NCBI GenBank assembly: GCA_007694915.1
Contig: REEV01000102.1
Coordinates: 1-43,580 of the forward strand
Length of the DNA: 43,580 nt
Reading direction: 5' to 3'
Source: Cyanobium sp. PLM2.Bin73
GTDB lineage: Bacteria; Cyanobacteriota; Cyanobacteriia; PCC-6307; Cyanobiaceae
The position numbers and the translations under genes are program-made. Shown here one piece after another: positions 25,108 to 34,141 of this stretch (position 1 is its first letter; the number at the start of each line of letters is the position of its first letter). Under the pieces are notes generated by a model. The model had not been told where the DNA came from. It was given only the letters and a program-made list of their open reading frames with translations, and searched no databases.

Positions 25108-26286
25108 CTAGGCAGGGATCCAGGTTGCCCGGCAGCAGCCGCGCTCCAGCGCCAGCCGGTCGGCATCGGCCTGGCTGGGCACCGGATGGCCCAGCAGCTC
25201 GGCGCACTGGCCCTGGCCATGGAGGCGTTCCAGGACATCGAGGGCCGCCGCCAGGGCCTGCTCGCCGCCGTAGCCCACCAGCACCGGCTGCCCGAGGTGG
25301 CTGGCGTCATGGGGCAGTCCCACCAGTTCGCGCACCGCCTCCACATCGAATCCGAAGCCCACGCCGGCCGCCTGCTCAGCACTGGCGCCGAAGCGCCCCA
25401 CCAGGGCGTCGTAACGGCCGCCGCTGGCGATCTCCACCGGGCCGTTGTCCTCCTGGCACACCAGCTTGAGCACCAGCCCGTCGTAGAGAGCGAAGTGGGG
25501 CTGAAATGTGGGATCGAGCCGCAGGGCCACCTGCTGCCGCGCCGCGGCCGGAGCCACCGCCGCCAGGGTCGCGGCCAGCTCGCCGAGCAGGGGGACGGGC
25601 CCGAGCCACTGCTCCAGGGCATAGAGCACCTGGGGCGGCTCACCGCGCAGGCGCATCACCGCCCCCAGCCGCTGGCGCTGGTGCTCGTGGAGCGGCAGCT
25701 GATCCAGGCTGAGGGCATCGAAGCTGGTGAGGGCGGACCGCACGGCCCCGCGCTGCGGCTCCGGCACCTCCGCCAGCAGGGCCGTGAGCAGGCCCTGGTG
25801 GCCCACCAGCAGCTGGGGGCGGTGCCCGGGTCCCAGGCCCAGACGGGCGGCGGCGGCCAGCAGCAGCCGCATCAGCTCCACATCGGCCGCCGCCGAACCC
25901 TCGCCCAGCAGTTCCACACCGCTCTGCCACTGCTCGTGGATGCGTTGGTGGCCGCTGTCTCCCGTGCTGCTGCGGAAGGTGGTGCCTTCGGCCCACAGGC
26001 GCAGGGGCCGGGGCCGTTCCGCCATGCGCGTGCAGGCGGCCCGGGCGATCGAGGCGGTGAGTTCCGGGCGCAGGCCGAGGGGCTCATCGGCGGCCAGGCG
26101 CACCAGTTCGCGGCCGTCGATGGCGCCACCGGCCTGCAGGGTGTCGAGGCGCTCGAAACTCGGCGGTGCCACCGCCTGGTAGCCCCACAGCCGGTACACC
26201 GCCGCGAGGGTGGCGCAGATGGCGCGGTTCTGTTCCACCTCGCGGGGATTGAGGTCCCTGGCGCCGGCGGCGGGTTGCAGGGCCAT
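25108..26286 (-). CDS. hisZ: ATP phosphoribosyltransferase regulatory subunit HisZ
   Basis: HisZ is a catalytically silent histidyl-tRNA synthetase paralogue that binds the short form of HisG and makes the first step of histidine synthesis responsive to histidine. The 392 residues resemble the class II synthetase core: GARDLNPREVEQNRAIC, motif 2-like RPLRLWAEGTTFRSSTGDSGHQRIHEQWQSGVELLG, and the C-terminal IASGGRYDALVGRFG. It lacks the anticodon-binding domain of HisS, which separates it from the tRNA ligase. The rightmost start is ATG 26286. It is 32 bp downstream of the inositol monophosphatase-like gene and 24 bp before the ferredoxin. Confidence 0.93.
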   Translation of the reverse strand: MALQPAAGARDLNPREVEQNRAICATLAAVYRLWGYQAVAPPSFERLDTLQAGGAIDGRELVRLAADEPLGLRPELTASIARAACTRMAERPRPLRLWAEGTTFRSSTGDSGHQRIHEQWQSGVELLGEGSAAADVELMRLLLAAAARLGLGPGHRPQLLVGHQGLLTALLAEVPEPQRGAVRSALTSFDALSLDQLPLHEHQRQRLGAVMRLRGEPPQVLYALEQWLGPVPLLGELAATLAAVAPAAARQQVALRLDPTFQPHFALYDGLVLKLVCQEDNGPVEIASGGRYDALVGRFGASAEQAAGVGFGFDVEAVRELVGLPHDASHLGQPVLVGYGGEQALAAALDVLERLHGQGQCAELLGHPVPSQADADRLALERGCCRATWIPA

Positions 26287-26318
26287 GGAACGGGCCGGGT
26301 GGGGCGACGGTGGGGATC

Positions 26319-27233
26319 CTATGGACCGGCGGTGGCGTCCAGCTCCGGGGCGCCGAAGCTGGCGCCGCTCAGGGGCCGGCAGGCCTGCAGCCCCGCCACC
26401 AGCTCCGGGTGCAGGTGGCGGCCGGCGGCCACCACCCGCCCGCTGCCCAGCTCCAGGGCGCTGCCGTCATAGGCGGACACCACCCCACCGGCCTGCTCCA
26501 CCAGCACCACCCCGGCGGCCAGGTCCCAGGGGGACAGGCCCCGCTCCCAGTAGCCATCCAGGCGCCCGGAGGCCACGAAGGCCAGGTCCACCGCCGCTGC
26601 GCCACCGCGCCGCACTCCGTGGGTGCGGTGGGTGAAGTAGGCGAACTCGGCGTAGTTGTTGTCCAGGCGGGTGTGGCGGTCGTAGGCGAACCCGGTGACC
26701 AGCAGGGCGTCGGGCAGCCGCTCACAGCCGCTCACCTGGACGCGGCGGCCATTGCACCAGGCCCCCAGCCCGGGCGCCGCCCAGTGCAGTTCCTCGAAGC
26801 TGGGGATGGCCAGGGCGCCCAGCAGGGGCACACCGCGCCAGCACAGCCCCACCGAGGTGCCGAAGAAGGGATAGCCGTGCGCGTAGTTGGTGGTGCCGTC
26901 GAGGGGATCGACGCACCACTCCAGATCGCCCTCGCGCTGCCGGCGGCCACTCTCCTCCGAGAGCACGCCGATCTCCGGGGTTTCCGCCTCCAGCAGGGCC
27001 AGCACGGCCGTCTCGGCGGCCAGGTCGGCCTCGGTCACGAGGTCGCCGCAGCGTCCCTTCTCGCGGATCTGCTCCAGGCGGCCGAAATGGGCACGCAGCT
27101 GCACCCCACCGGCTTCGGCGGCCCGCCGGGCCACGTCCACCAGGCGCTCGATGGCGCCGGTGGCCAGACCCGACTGGCGCAGGGCCCGTTCGCAGTGGGC
27201 CTCGGGGTGGGCTTCGGGGTGGCTGGCGGTCAT
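26319..27233 (-). CDS. Inositol monophosphatase family protein
   Basis: A 304-residue Mg2+-dependent phosphatase of the SuhB/IMPase fold. Metal ligands are visible: the Glu-Glu of VLSEESGRR, the WCVDPLDGTTNYAHGYP motif, and SPWDLAAGVVLVEQAGG near the C-terminus. Substrates in the family include inositol phosphates, fructose-1,6-bisphosphate, PAP and histidinol phosphate. The neighbouring hisZ makes a histidinol-phosphatase role thinkable, but the same fold does many jobs, so it stays unassigned. The N-terminal HPEAHPEAHC comes from a 12-bp repeat. Transcription is leftward from the 2Fe-2S ferredoxin gene, 38 bp away. Confidence 0.9.
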   Translation of the reverse strand: MTASHPEAHPEAHCERALRQSGLATGAIERLVDVARRAAEAGGVQLRAHFGRLEQIREKGRCGDLVTEADLAAETAVLALLEAETPEIGVLSEESGRRQREGDLEWCVDPLDGTTNYAHGYPFFGTSVGLCWRGVPLLGALAIPSFEELHWAAPGLGAWCNGRRVQVSGCERLPDALLVTGFAYDRHTRLDNNYAEFAYFTHRTHGVRRGGAAAVDLAFVASGRLDGYWERGLSPWDLAAGVVLVEQAGGVVSAYDGSALELGSGRVVAAGRHLHPELVAGLQACRPLSGASFGAPELDATAGP

Positions 27234-27255
27234 CGGCGAAGCGGGCGTGTTCGGA

Positions 27256-27283
27256 TCAGTCGTCTTCAGATTCAGTCGTCTTC
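27256..27283 (-). repeat. Near-tandem duplication across the stop codon of the 2Fe-2S ferredoxin gene
   Basis: TCAGTCGTCTTC occurs at 27256-27267 and 27272-27283. On the coding strand each copy reads Glu-Asp-Asp-stop. The copies are separated by 4 bp (period 16), so the second copy is out of frame with the gene. Confidence 0.9.
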
Positions 27284-27637
27284 GAGGGGCAGCCCCGGCC
27301 GTATCCGGCCCCGGCCGAAGTGGCGCCCGAACTGGAGCTCATAGACCTCATCCTCGTCCTGGGTCTCCACCTCCAGGGGGCCGATGGCCCGGGCTACGCA
27401 GAGCAGGCCGTAGCCGCGGCTGCGCAGCTCCTTCGACAGCCCGAGGGCCTCGCGTTGATCGATCGTGCCGCTCAGCACCCGCACCGCGCAGGTGGTGCAG
27501 CAGCCATTGCGGCAGCTGAATGGCAGTGGGTCGCCCTGCTGTTCGAAGCTGCGCAGGATGTAGTCACCCTCAGGCACCTCGCGACGGATCACACGACCGG
27601 TCTGGCGCCAGTGGACGGTGATCGGAAACGTGCGCAT
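27272..27637 (-). CDS. Plant-type 2Fe-2S ferredoxin
   Basis: A 121-residue [2Fe-2S] ferredoxin. Cluster ligands are C42, C47, C50 and C80 in SCRNGCCTTC and YGLLCVARA, the CX4CX2CX29C spacing of plant-type ferredoxins. GCCTTCAVRVLSGTIDQREALGLSKELRSRGYGLLCVA differs clearly from the photosynthetic PetF pattern, so this is one of the minor cyanobacterial ferredoxins with a C-terminal extension (about residues 100-121, GRHFGRGRIRPGLPLEDD). Partner unknown. The start at ATG 27637 is 55 bp from the divergent tRNA-Ser gene. Its stop region is duplicated. Confidence 0.93.
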   Translation of the reverse strand: MRTFPITVHWRQTGRVIRREVPEGDYILRSFEQQGDPLPFSCRNGCCTTCAVRVLSGTIDQREALGLSKELRSRGYGLLCVARAIGPLEVETQDEDEVYELQFGRHFGRGRIRPGLPLEDD

Positions 27638-27692
27638 GGGGCGGCGGGTGGTTGACTGCTACATTGCCATCTCGTTGCCCCATTTTGCCGCT

Positions 27693-27779
27693 GGAGAGGT
27701 GGCCGAGTGGTCGAAGGCGCAGCACTGGAAATGCTGTATAGGGGCAACTCTATCGAGGGTTCGAATCCCTCCCTCTCCG
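27693..27779 (+). tRNA. tRNA-Ser (anticodon GGA)
   Basis: 87-nt class II tRNA. The acceptor stem GGAGAGG pairs with CCTCTCC, the D arm is GCC...GGC, the anticodon stem CAGCA / TGCTG encloses loop CTGGAAA with anticodon GGA (serine UCC/UCU), a long variable arm follows (TATAGGGGCAACTCTAT), and the T arm is GAGGG TTCGAAT CCCTC. G is the discriminator base; CCA is not encoded. A TTGACT at 27652 could serve as -35, but no good -10 is placed for it. Confidence 0.96.
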
Positions 27780-27790
27780 CTGATCACACC

Positions 27791-27820
27791 AAAGCCGGCC
27801 CCCGGGCCGGCTTTTCTTTT
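27791..27820 (+). terminator. Intrinsic terminator after tRNA-Ser
   Basis: AAAGCCGGCC, loop CCCG, GGCCGGCTTTTCTTTT: a strong GC stem followed by a T-rich tract, 11 bp after the tRNA. Read leftward the T run is only three bases, so it is a poor terminator for pstB. Confidence 0.93.
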
Positions 27821-27865
27821 GCCCTGATTCGGATTGGCTGCGCCGAGATCTTGGAGGCGCTGAGA

Positions 27866-28678
27866 TCAGCCGAAGCGCCCGGTCACGTAGTCCTGGGTGG
27901 TCTGCTGTTTCGGGGCGTTGAAGATGCGCTCGGTTTCAGCAAATTCCACCAGGTAGCCCACCTTGCCGCTACCACCCTCCACGGCCTCAGCGTTGTAGAA
28001 GGCGGTCATGTCAGCCACGCGCACCGCCTGCTGCATGTTGTGGGTCACGATCACGATCGTGTAGCTGCGCTTGAGCTCGTGCATCGTTTCCTCGATCTTC
28101 AGGGTGGAGATCGGATCGAGGGCGGAGCAGGGTTCGTCCATCAGGATCACCTCCGGCTCGGTGGCGATGGCGCGGGCGATGCAGAGACGCTGCTGCTGGC
28201 CGCCGGAGAGGGCAAAGCCGCTCTCCTTGAGCTTGTCCTTGCATTCATCCCACACGGCGGCCTTGCGCAGGGAGCGTTCCACCAGTTCGTCCATGTCGCC
28301 CCGGTAGCCGTTGATCCGGGCACCGAAGGCGATGTTCTCGTAGATGCTCTTGGGGAAGGGGTTGGGCTTCTGGAACACCATGCCGATGCGGCGGCGCACC
28401 TCCACCGGATCCACGTTGGGGGCATAGATGTCCACGCCATCGAACACCACCCGCCCGCGCAGGCTGCAGCCGGGGATCAGATCGTTCATGCGGTTGAGCC
28501 CCCGCAGCACGGTGGACTTGCCACAGCCCGAGGGGCCGATCAAGGCCGTGACCTTGCCCTTGGGGATGTCCATGAAGACGTTCTTCACGGCCTCGAAGCT
28601 CCCGTAGGAGATGGTGACGTCCTGCAACGACATGCAGACGTCGGTGGCGGGGATCTGGGCGATGCTGGCGGCAGGCAT
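27866..28678 (-). CDS. pstB: Phosphate ABC transporter ATP-binding protein PstB
   Basis: ATPase of the high-affinity phosphate uptake system. The 270 residues contain Walker [10 protein letters not shown], the signature [14 protein letters not shown], Walker [14 protein letters not shown] and the H-loop [15 protein letters not shown], plus the PstB-type [16 protein letters not shown] stretch. ATG 28678 is used; a TTG two codons upstream is possible. It is the last gene of a leftward pstC-pstA-pstB operon, 61 bp after pstA. PhoU is not adjacent. Confidence 0.97.
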   Translation of the reverse strand: MPAASIAQIPATDVCMSLQDVTISYGSFEAVKNVFMDIPKGKVTALIGPSGCGKSTVLRGLNRMNDLIPGCSLRGRVVFDGVDIYAPNVDPVEVRRRIGMVFQKPNPFPKSIYENIAFGARINGYRGDMDELVERSLRKAAVWDECKDKLKESGFALSGGQQQRLCIARAIATEPEVILMDEPCSALDPISTLKIEETMHELKRSYTIVIVTHNMQQAVRVADMTAFYNAEAVEGGSGKVGYLVEFAETERIFNAPKQQTTQDYVTGRFG

Positions 28679-28739
28679 GATCAAGACGGGTGGAAGGTTC
28701 CTGTGGACTGGAGGTGAGGGCAGAGGAGAAGAACAGAAA

Positions 28740-29663
28740 TCAGGCGCGGGATACCTTGCTGATCCAGCGGGCGAGGAGATTGGCGGCGAGAATCATGATC
28801 ACCAGCACGAACGAGGCGGCCCAGGCCAATTCGTTCTGGGCCTCGTAGGGCATGATCGAGAAGTTGAAGATCAACACCGACATGGTGGCGATGGGGTTGA
28901 AGATCCCCTCGGGCCAGAAGGGGGAGAACAGGGCGGTGAAGATCAGGGGCGCGGTTTCGCCGGCGGCCCGGGCAATCGCCAGCACCACCCCGGTGGCGAT
29001 CGGTGTGAAGGCAGCCGGCAGGGTGATCCGCATCACGGTGACGAACTTGGAGGCGCCGATTCCATAGGAACCCCAGCGCAACTCCTGGGGCACCAGCTTG
29101 AGACCTTCATCGGTAGTTTTGATCACCGTGGGAAGCATCAGCACGGCCAGAGCGATGCCACCGGCCACGGCACTGAAACTCTGGTTGAAGAACAGCCGAG
29201 TCGATACGACGATGCCGTAGACGAACACACCCGTGATGATTGATGGCACGCCGGCCAGGATGTCGTTGCCGAAGCTGATGAACTGGGAGAACCAGCCACG
29301 GCTGGAATATTCATTGAGGAAGATGCCCCCACCCACGCCGATCGGGATGGCGATCACCGAGGCGATCAAGGTGACCAGGATCGTGCCGATGACGGCGTTG
29401 CCGATGCCGCCACCCTCCAGGCCGGGCGGAGGCGGCAGCTGGGTGAACAGGGTTGGGCTCAGCAAGCGGCCGCCCTGGAACAGCACGTAGAGCAACACCA
29501 GAAAAAGGGGCAACACCGCGAGGGCACCGAAGATCCCGGCGATGGTGGTGAGCACCCGGTTGATGCGGTTGCGCTTCAGCGCAGGATCAAAGGTCAGGGG
29601 GCGCCGGTCGAACAGATCACTCTGTTGATTGTCGGACCCGGAGCGGATGGTGGTGGTCGCCAT
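28740..29663 (-). CDS. pstA: Phosphate ABC transporter permease PstA
   Basis: Membrane subunit of the phosphate transporter, 307 residues, about six helices after a cytoplasmic N-terminus. The conserved region [16 protein letters not shown]...[18 protein letters not shown] and the EAA-like loop [45 protein letters not shown] match PstA. ATG 29663 (MATTTIRSG) is preferred; the frame is open to 29708 but would overlap pstC by 34 bp. The gap to the pstC stop is 11 bp. Confidence 0.96.
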   Translation of the reverse strand: MATTTIRSGSDNQQSDLFDRRPLTFDPALKRNRINRVLTTIAGIFGALAVLPLFLVLLYVLFQGGRLLSPTLFTQLPPPPGLEGGGIGNAVIGTILVTLIASVIAIPIGVGGGIFLNEYSSRGWFSQFISFGNDILAGVPSIITGVFVYGIVVSTRLFFNQSFSAVAGGIALAVLMLPTVIKTTDEGLKLVPQELRWGSYGIGASKFVTVMRITLPAAFTPIATGVVLAIARAAGETAPLIFTALFSPFWPEGIFNPIATMSVLIFNFSIMPYEAQNELAWAASFVLVIMILAANLLARWISKVSRA

Positions 29664-29674
29664 GGTGGTGGTGT

Positions 29675-30640
29675 TCAGTAGCGGAGGCTGAGGCGACGCA
29701 CGATCCACTGTGCCAGCACATTCACCGTGAAGGTGAGGATCATCAGGATCACGGCGGCGTACATCAGGGCAGACACCTGGATGCCGTCAGCTTCCCCGAA
29801 CTGGTTGGCGAGCATGGAGGCGATCGTGTTGCCCGGGGCCAGCAGGGAGGTGTTGAAGTTGATGGCGTTGCCGATGATCATCGTCACAGCCATCGTTTCT
29901 CCCATGGCCCGACCCAGAGACAGCATCACGCCGCCGGTGATCGCGGACACGGCTGCTGGCAGGATCACGCTGAAGATCGCCCCCCAGCGGGTGGTGCCCA
30001 CCCCGTAGGCCCCTTGGCGCAACTCGATGGGCACCTGGTTGAGGGCGTCCCTGGAGATGGCGGTGATGATCGGCAGCACCATCACCACCAGGATGAGGAT
30101 GGCCGGGGCCATGCCCGGACCCTGGGCTGTGGTGTCGAAGAAGGGGCTCCAGCCGAACCAGGCGTGCAGGAGGTTGAGGGCCGGCCGGATCGCCGGTTCC
30201 ATCACGAAGATGGCCCAAAGGCCGAGCACCACCGAGGGGATGGCCGCCAGCAACTCCACCATCAGGCCCACCGCATCGCGGATCGCCCTGGGGAGCACAT
30301 CCTCGGTGATCAGGATCGCCGTGCCCACGCCCAGGGGCACCGCAATCATCAGCGACAGGATCGATGTGACCAGCGTCCCGTAGATGGCCACGAAAGCCCC
30401 GTACTGCTGATTCACCGGGTCCCAGCCGGAGGTGGTGAGAAAGGAGAGGCCGAACTCACCGATGGCGTCACGGGCCCCGGTGAACACCACCAGGAAGATG
30501 GAGATCAGCACGATGGCCACCATCGAGGCCATCACCAGCGAGAGCTGACGGAAGCCGGTGTCGAGCAGCTTTTCGCTGGGTGGCCGCCGGCGCAGGGTGT
30601 AGGCGTCGGCCTTGGTTGGGGCGAAGGAGTCCTTCTGCAT
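29675..30640 (-). CDS. pstC: Phosphate ABC transporter permease PstC
   Basis: Membrane subunit of the phosphate transporter, 321 residues, six helices. Typical blocks: FLTTSGWDPVNQQYGAFVAIYGTLVTSILSLMIAVPLGVGTAILI, VELLAAIPSVVLGLWAIFVM and the EAA-like RWGAIFSVILPAAVSAITGGVMLSLGRAMGETMAVTMIIGN. First gene of pstCAB. The substrate-binding protein PstS is not encoded next to it, so it must come from elsewhere, as in many picocyanobacteria. A Pho-box-like direct repeat sits 116-134 bp upstream of the ATG, pointing to PhoB control under phosphate starvation. Confidence 0.96.
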   Translation of the reverse strand: MQKDSFAPTKADAYTLRRRPPSEKLLDTGFRQLSLVMASMVAIVLISIFLVVFTGARDAIGEFGLSFLTTSGWDPVNQQYGAFVAIYGTLVTSILSLMIAVPLGVGTAILITEDVLPRAIRDAVGLMVELLAAIPSVVLGLWAIFVMEPAIRPALNLLHAWFGWSPFFDTTAQGPGMAPAILILVVMVLPIITAISRDALNQVPIELRQGAYGVGTTRWGAIFSVILPAAVSAITGGVMLSLGRAMGETMAVTMIIGNAINFNTSLLAPGNTIASMLANQFGEADGIQVSALMYAAVILMILTFTVNVLAQWIVRRLSLRY

Positions 30641-30730
30641 GCAGTGAAACGCTGAGCTGCGGCGTGAACAGGCCCCCTGGGGCGGCCCGTTTCGGTAACG
30701 CGCCCTGCGGAAAACAAAGGCGACCGCCGA

Positions 30731-30736
30731 AATGTA
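30731..30736 (-). promoter_or_regulatory. Possible -10 element of pstCAB
   Basis: Minus-strand TACATT, 19 bp downstream of the last Pho-box repeat. In PhoB-activated promoters the Pho box replaces the -35 element, so the spacing is reasonable. It would give a leader of about 85 nt before pstC. Prediction only. Confidence 0.4.
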
Positions 30737-30755
30737 CGGGCGTTCGCGCGAGGGC

Positions 30756-30774
30756 GGTTTAAGCGGTGATTAAC
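30756..30774 (-). promoter_or_regulatory. Pho-box-like tandem repeat upstream of pstC
   Basis: Read on the minus strand: GTTAATCA, spacer CCG, CTTAAACC. Two TTAA-centred octamers lie exactly 11 bp apart, the 8 + 3 architecture of cyanobacterial Pho boxes (consensus CTTAACCT). The downstream octamer is the better match. It lies between the divergent pstC and dnaK genes, 56-74 bp from the dnaK start. Two repeats only; a third is not visible. The rest of the 189-bp gap holds no gene. Confidence 0.65.
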
Positions 30775-30829
30775 GTCTGATCAGCCGGTACCTTGGGGTC
30801 GCCGGGCGGTTCAGGATTCCTCTTCCTCT

Positions 30830-33124
30830 ATGGGGCGCATCGTCGGCATCGACCTGGGCACCACCAATTCGGTGGTGGCGGTGCTGGAGGGCGGCCGCCC
30901 CGTGGTGATCGCCAGCGCCGAGGGCAGCCGCACCACCCCCTCGGTGGTGGGCTTCAGCCGCGACCAGGAGCTGCTGGTGGGTCAGCTGGCCCGGCGTCAG
31001 CTGGTGCTCAACCCCCGCAACACTTTCGCCAACCTCAAGCGCTTCGTGGGGCGCCAGTGGGACGAGCTCGATGAGGGCAGCCTGAGCGTGGCCTACACGG
31101 TGCGCGCCAACGACCAGGGCAACGTGCGCGTGGTGTGTCCCGCTACCGAGCGGGAATACGCCCCCGAGGAGCTGGTGGCCAGCATCCTGCGCAAACTCTG
31201 CGACGACGCCGCCACCTACCTCGGTGAGCCGGTGGAGGCCGCGGTGATCACCGTGCCCGCCTACTTCAACGACGCCCAGCGCCAGGCCACCCGGGATGCC
31301 GGCCGGCTGGCGGGCATCAGCGTGGAGCGCATCCTCAACGAACCCACGGCGGCGGCCCTGGCCTACGGCTTCGACCGCAGCGCCGCCAAGCGGGTGCTGG
31401 TGTTCGACCTCGGCGGCGGCACCTTTGATGTGTCGCTGCTGCGCATCGCCCAGGGGGTGTTCGACGTCAAGGCCACCAGCGGCGACACCCAGCTGGGGGG
31501 CAACGACTGGGACCGGCGCATCGTGGACTGGCTCGCCGACGCCTTCCAGGCCGAACACCAGGTTGATCTGCGCCGCGACCGCCAGGCCCTGCAGCGGCTC
31601 ACCGAGGCGGCCGAGAAGGCCAAGATGGAACTCAGCGGTGTGCAGAGCACGCCGATCTCGCTGCCGTTCATCAGCACCGGGCCCGACGGCCCCCTGCACA
31701 TCGAAACCACCCTCGAGCGCTTCGTGTTCGAGGGCCTCTGCCCCGATCTGCTCGACCGCCTGCTGCGCCCGGTCCAGCGCGCCCTGCGGGATGGGGCCCT
31801 GGCGGCCGACGACATCGACGATGTGGTGCTGGTGGGCGGCGCCACGCGCATGCCGATGGTGCAGGAGATGGTGCGCACCCTGATTCCCCGCGACCCCTGC
31901 CAGTCGGTGAACCCCGATGAGGTGGTGGCGATCGGCGCGGCGGTGCAGGCCGGCATCCTCACCGGCGAGCTGCGCGACCTGATGCTCAACGACGTCACCC
32001 CCCTGTCCCTGGGCCTGGAGACCATCGGCGGGGTGATGAAGGTGCTGATTCCACGCAACACGCCGATTCCGGTGCGCAAGAGCGATGTGTTCAGCACCTC
32101 CGAGGCCAACCAGAACTCCGTGGAGATCCACGTGCTCCAGGGAGAGCGCCAGATGGCCAGCGACAACAAGAGCCTGGGCCGCTTCCGGCTCTCGGGCATT
32201 CCCCCGGCCCCCCGCGGCGTGCCCCAGGTGCAGGTGTCCTTCGACATCGATGCCAACGGTCTGCTGCAGGTGTCGGCCATGGACCGCACCACTGGCCGCC
32301 AGCAGAGCGTGAGCATCCAGGGCGGCTCCAACCTCAGTGAGGAGGAGATCGCCCGGCTGATCGAGGAGGCCGAGCAGAAGGCCGCCGAAGACCGCCGCAA
32401 GCGCGCCGCCATCGACCGCCGCAACAAGTCGCTGACCCTGGTGGCCCAGGCGGAACGCCGGCTGCGGGATGCGGCCCTGGAACTCGGTCCCTACGGTGCT
32501 GAACGGCAGCAGCGGGCGGTGGAGATGGCCTTGCGCGATGTTCAGGACCTGCTCGCTCTCGAGGAGCGCGGTGAGAGCGATCCGGTGGAGCTGGACATGG
32601 CCACCAGCCAGCTGCAGGAGGCCCTGTTCGGCCTCAACCGCCGTCTGCTCAGCGAGCGGCGGGCGGAGCAGGGACCGTTGCAGGGCCTCAAGAACACCCT
32701 GGGCAGCCTCAAGGACGAGCTGTTTGCCGACGATGACGACTGGGACGACTGGAGCCGTCCCGGCCGCGACCCCTGGGCCGGTGGTTCGCCCCGCTCCGCC
32801 GGCCGCTATGGAGCGGAGGACCGCTACGCGCCCGACCGCTACGAGCCCGACACCGACGTGTCTCGCGGCTACCAGCCTGGGCGCGCTGACTCCGACCGCT
32901 ATGACCGCGACGCCTACAGCCGCGACGCCTACAGCCGCGACACCTACAGCCGCGACGCCTACGACCGCGATCCCTACGGCCGGGACCCTGATGACCGTGA
33001 TCGCTACGCGCCCGAGGATGAACAGCGCCTGCGCACCCCCGCTCGCCGCGGTCTGGACGAGCCCGCCCTGCCCCGGCGCCGGGTGCCCAACGACGATCCC
33101 TGGGACGACGGCAGGCTGCCGTGA
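30830..33124 (+). CDS. dnaK: DnaK-type Hsp70 chaperone with long repetitive tail (DnaK3-like)
   Basis: Hsp70 chaperone, 764 residues, longer than the usual 630-640. The nucleotide-binding domain (about 1-380) has [47 protein letters not shown] and [11 protein letters not shown]; the linker and substrate domain follow from [14 protein letters not shown] (about 387). From about residue 630 the tail is acidic, then rich in Arg-Asp-x-Tyr: six 15-bp units at 32906-32995 encode [25 protein letters not shown] and RDPDD. The long tail and the dnaJ gene directly after (GTGA overlap) fit cyanobacterial DnaK3, which is linked to thylakoid membranes; the number is my inference. It diverges from pstC. Confidence 0.93.
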   Translation: MGRIVGIDLGTTNSVVAVLEGGRPVVIASAEGSRTTPSVVGFSRDQELLVGQLARRQLVLNPRNTFANLKRFVGRQWDELDEGSLSVAYTVRANDQGNVRVVCPATEREYAPEELVASILRKLCDDAATYLGEPVEAAVITVPAYFNDAQRQATRDAGRLAGISVERILNEPTAAALAYGFDRSAAKRVLVFDLGGGTFDVSLLRIAQGVFDVKATSGDTQLGGNDWDRRIVDWLADAFQAEHQVDLRRDRQALQRLTEAAEKAKMELSGVQSTPISLPFISTGPDGPLHIETTLERFVFEGLCPDLLDRLLRPVQRALRDGALAADDIDDVVLVGGATRMPMVQEMVRTLIPRDPCQSVNPDEVVAIGAAVQAGILTGELRDLMLNDVTPLSLGLETIGGVMKVLIPRNTPIPVRKSDVFSTSEANQNSVEIHVLQGERQMASDNKSLGRFRLSGIPPAPRGVPQVQVSFDIDANGLLQVSAMDRTTGRQQSVSIQGGSNLSEEEIARLIEEAEQKAAEDRRKRAAIDRRNKSLTLVAQAERRLRDAALELGPYGAERQQRAVEMALRDVQDLLALEERGESDPVELDMATSQLQEALFGLNRRLLSERRAEQGPLQGLKNTLGSLKDELFADDDDWDDWSRPGRDPWAGGSPRSAGRYGAEDRYAPDRYEPDTDVSRGYQPGRADSDRYDRDAYSRDAYSRDTYSRDAYDRDPYGRDPDDRDRYAPEDEQRLRTPARRGLDEPALPRRRVPNDDPWDDGRLP
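32906..32995 (+). repeat. Six tandem 15-bp units in the dnaK tail
   Basis: In-frame units beginning with CGCGACGCCTACAGC, the first two identical (32906-32920 and 32921-32935), then progressively diverged. They encode Arg-Asp-x-Tyr-x pentapeptides; a partial related unit (Ser-Asp-Arg-Tyr-Asp) precedes at 32891. Confidence 0.92.
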
Positions 33125-34089
33125 CCTCCCGCATCGTCGCTGCCGGCGAGCCCGTGACTGATCACTGGGCGGTGCTGGGTCTGGATCCGGGCGCCGACGC
33201 CGATGCCCTCAAGCGCGCCTTCCGCCAGCAGGCCCGGCGCTGGCACCCCGATCTCAACGGCAACGACCCCGTTGCCGAGGAACGCTTCAAGCAGGTGAAC
33301 GAGGCCTACGCGGTGCTCTCAGACCCGCGCCGCCGGCGGGCCTGGGAGGGCGGCGAACCGGACGCCGGTGGGGACGGCCGCAGCAGCTCCCGCGACCCCT
33401 TCGCCAGCGGCTTCCCCAGTTTCGAGGCCTACCTGGAGGTGCTGTTCGGTCGTCGCCGCCGCGAACCCGCCGCCTCCGAGGGTGGTGATCCCCAGCGCGG
33501 TGATCCCCAGCCCGGTCCAGCCGCCCAGCCGCACGTGCCCGAAGCGGGCCCGGGTGGTGGAGTGACCGCCGCGCCCCCCTCGCCGCCACCGGTGACGGCG
33601 GCGGCGGACAGCGAGACCATCGTGGAGCTCAGCCCGGAGCAGGCCCTCGAGGGAGAGCGGGTGGAGCTCGAGCTCGCCGATGGCACCGTTGTGGAGGTGT
33701 GGACCCCGCCCCTGGCCGGCGATGGCTGGCGGCTGCGGCTGGCCGGCGTGACCCCGGGCGGCGGCGATCACTTCCTGCAGCTGCGTGTGCGCACCCCCGA
33801 GGGCCTGCGGGTGGATGGCCTGCGGGTGCTGTTCCAGCTGCCCCTCAGTCCGGCCGAGGCCGTGCTCGGCTGCCGTGTGGTGGTGCCCACCCTGCGCGGG
33901 CCGGTGCAGCTCACCGTGCCTCCCGGCTCCTCCAGTGGCCGCCTGCTGCGCCTGCGCGGCCGAGGCCTGGAGTGGGGGGAGCTGCGGGGCGACCAGCTGG
34001 TGGAGGTGCGCATCGTGGTGCCGGAGGAGTCCCGGGACGACGAGCTGGCCCTCTACCGCCGCCTGCTGGAGCTGGCCGAGGACGCCTGA
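33121..34089 (+). CDS. dnaJ: DnaJ-type cochaperone without zinc finger
   Basis: Hsp40 cochaperone for the adjacent DnaK, 322 residues. The J domain near residues 12-75 has the HPD motif in RRWHPDLNGNDPVAEERFKQVNEAYAVLSDP. A Pro/Gly/Ala-rich linker (about 80-160) includes two 15-bp units (33484-33513) encoding GDPQR and GDPQP. The C-terminal substrate domain (about 165-310) ends in typical DnaJ blocks: VLGCRVVVPTLRGPVQLTVPPGSSSGRLLRLRGRGL. There is one cysteine only, so no zinc finger: a class B/DnaJ3-like protein. Start GTG 33121 overlaps the dnaK stop; GTG 33154 (VTDHWAVLGL) is an alternative nearer the J domain. Confidence 0.93.
   Translation: MTSRIVAAGEPVTDHWAVLGLDPGADADALKRAFRQQARRWHPDLNGNDPVAEERFKQVNEAYAVLSDPRRRRAWEGGEPDAGGDGRSSSRDPFASGFPSFEAYLEVLFGRRRREPAASEGGDPQRGDPQPGPAAQPHVPEAGPGGGVTAAPPSPPPVTAAADSETIVELSPEQALEGERVELELADGTVVEVWTPPLAGDGWRLRLAGVTPGGGDHFLQLRVRTPEGLRVDGLRVLFQLPLSPAEAVLGCRVVVPTLRGPVQLTVPPGSSSGRLLRLRGRGLEWGELRGDQLVEVRIVVPEESRDDELALYRRLLELAEDA
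33484..33513 (+). repeat. Two tandem 15-bp units in the dnaJ linker
   Basis: GGTGATCCCCAGCGC followed by GGTGATCCCCAGCCC, in frame, encoding GDPQR and GDPQP (14 of 15 bases identical). Confidence 0.9.
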
Positions 34090-34141
34090 CCCCACCCACC
34101 AATGACACACTGAAGTGCCCTCCGCAGAGCTGTCTGGGTCG

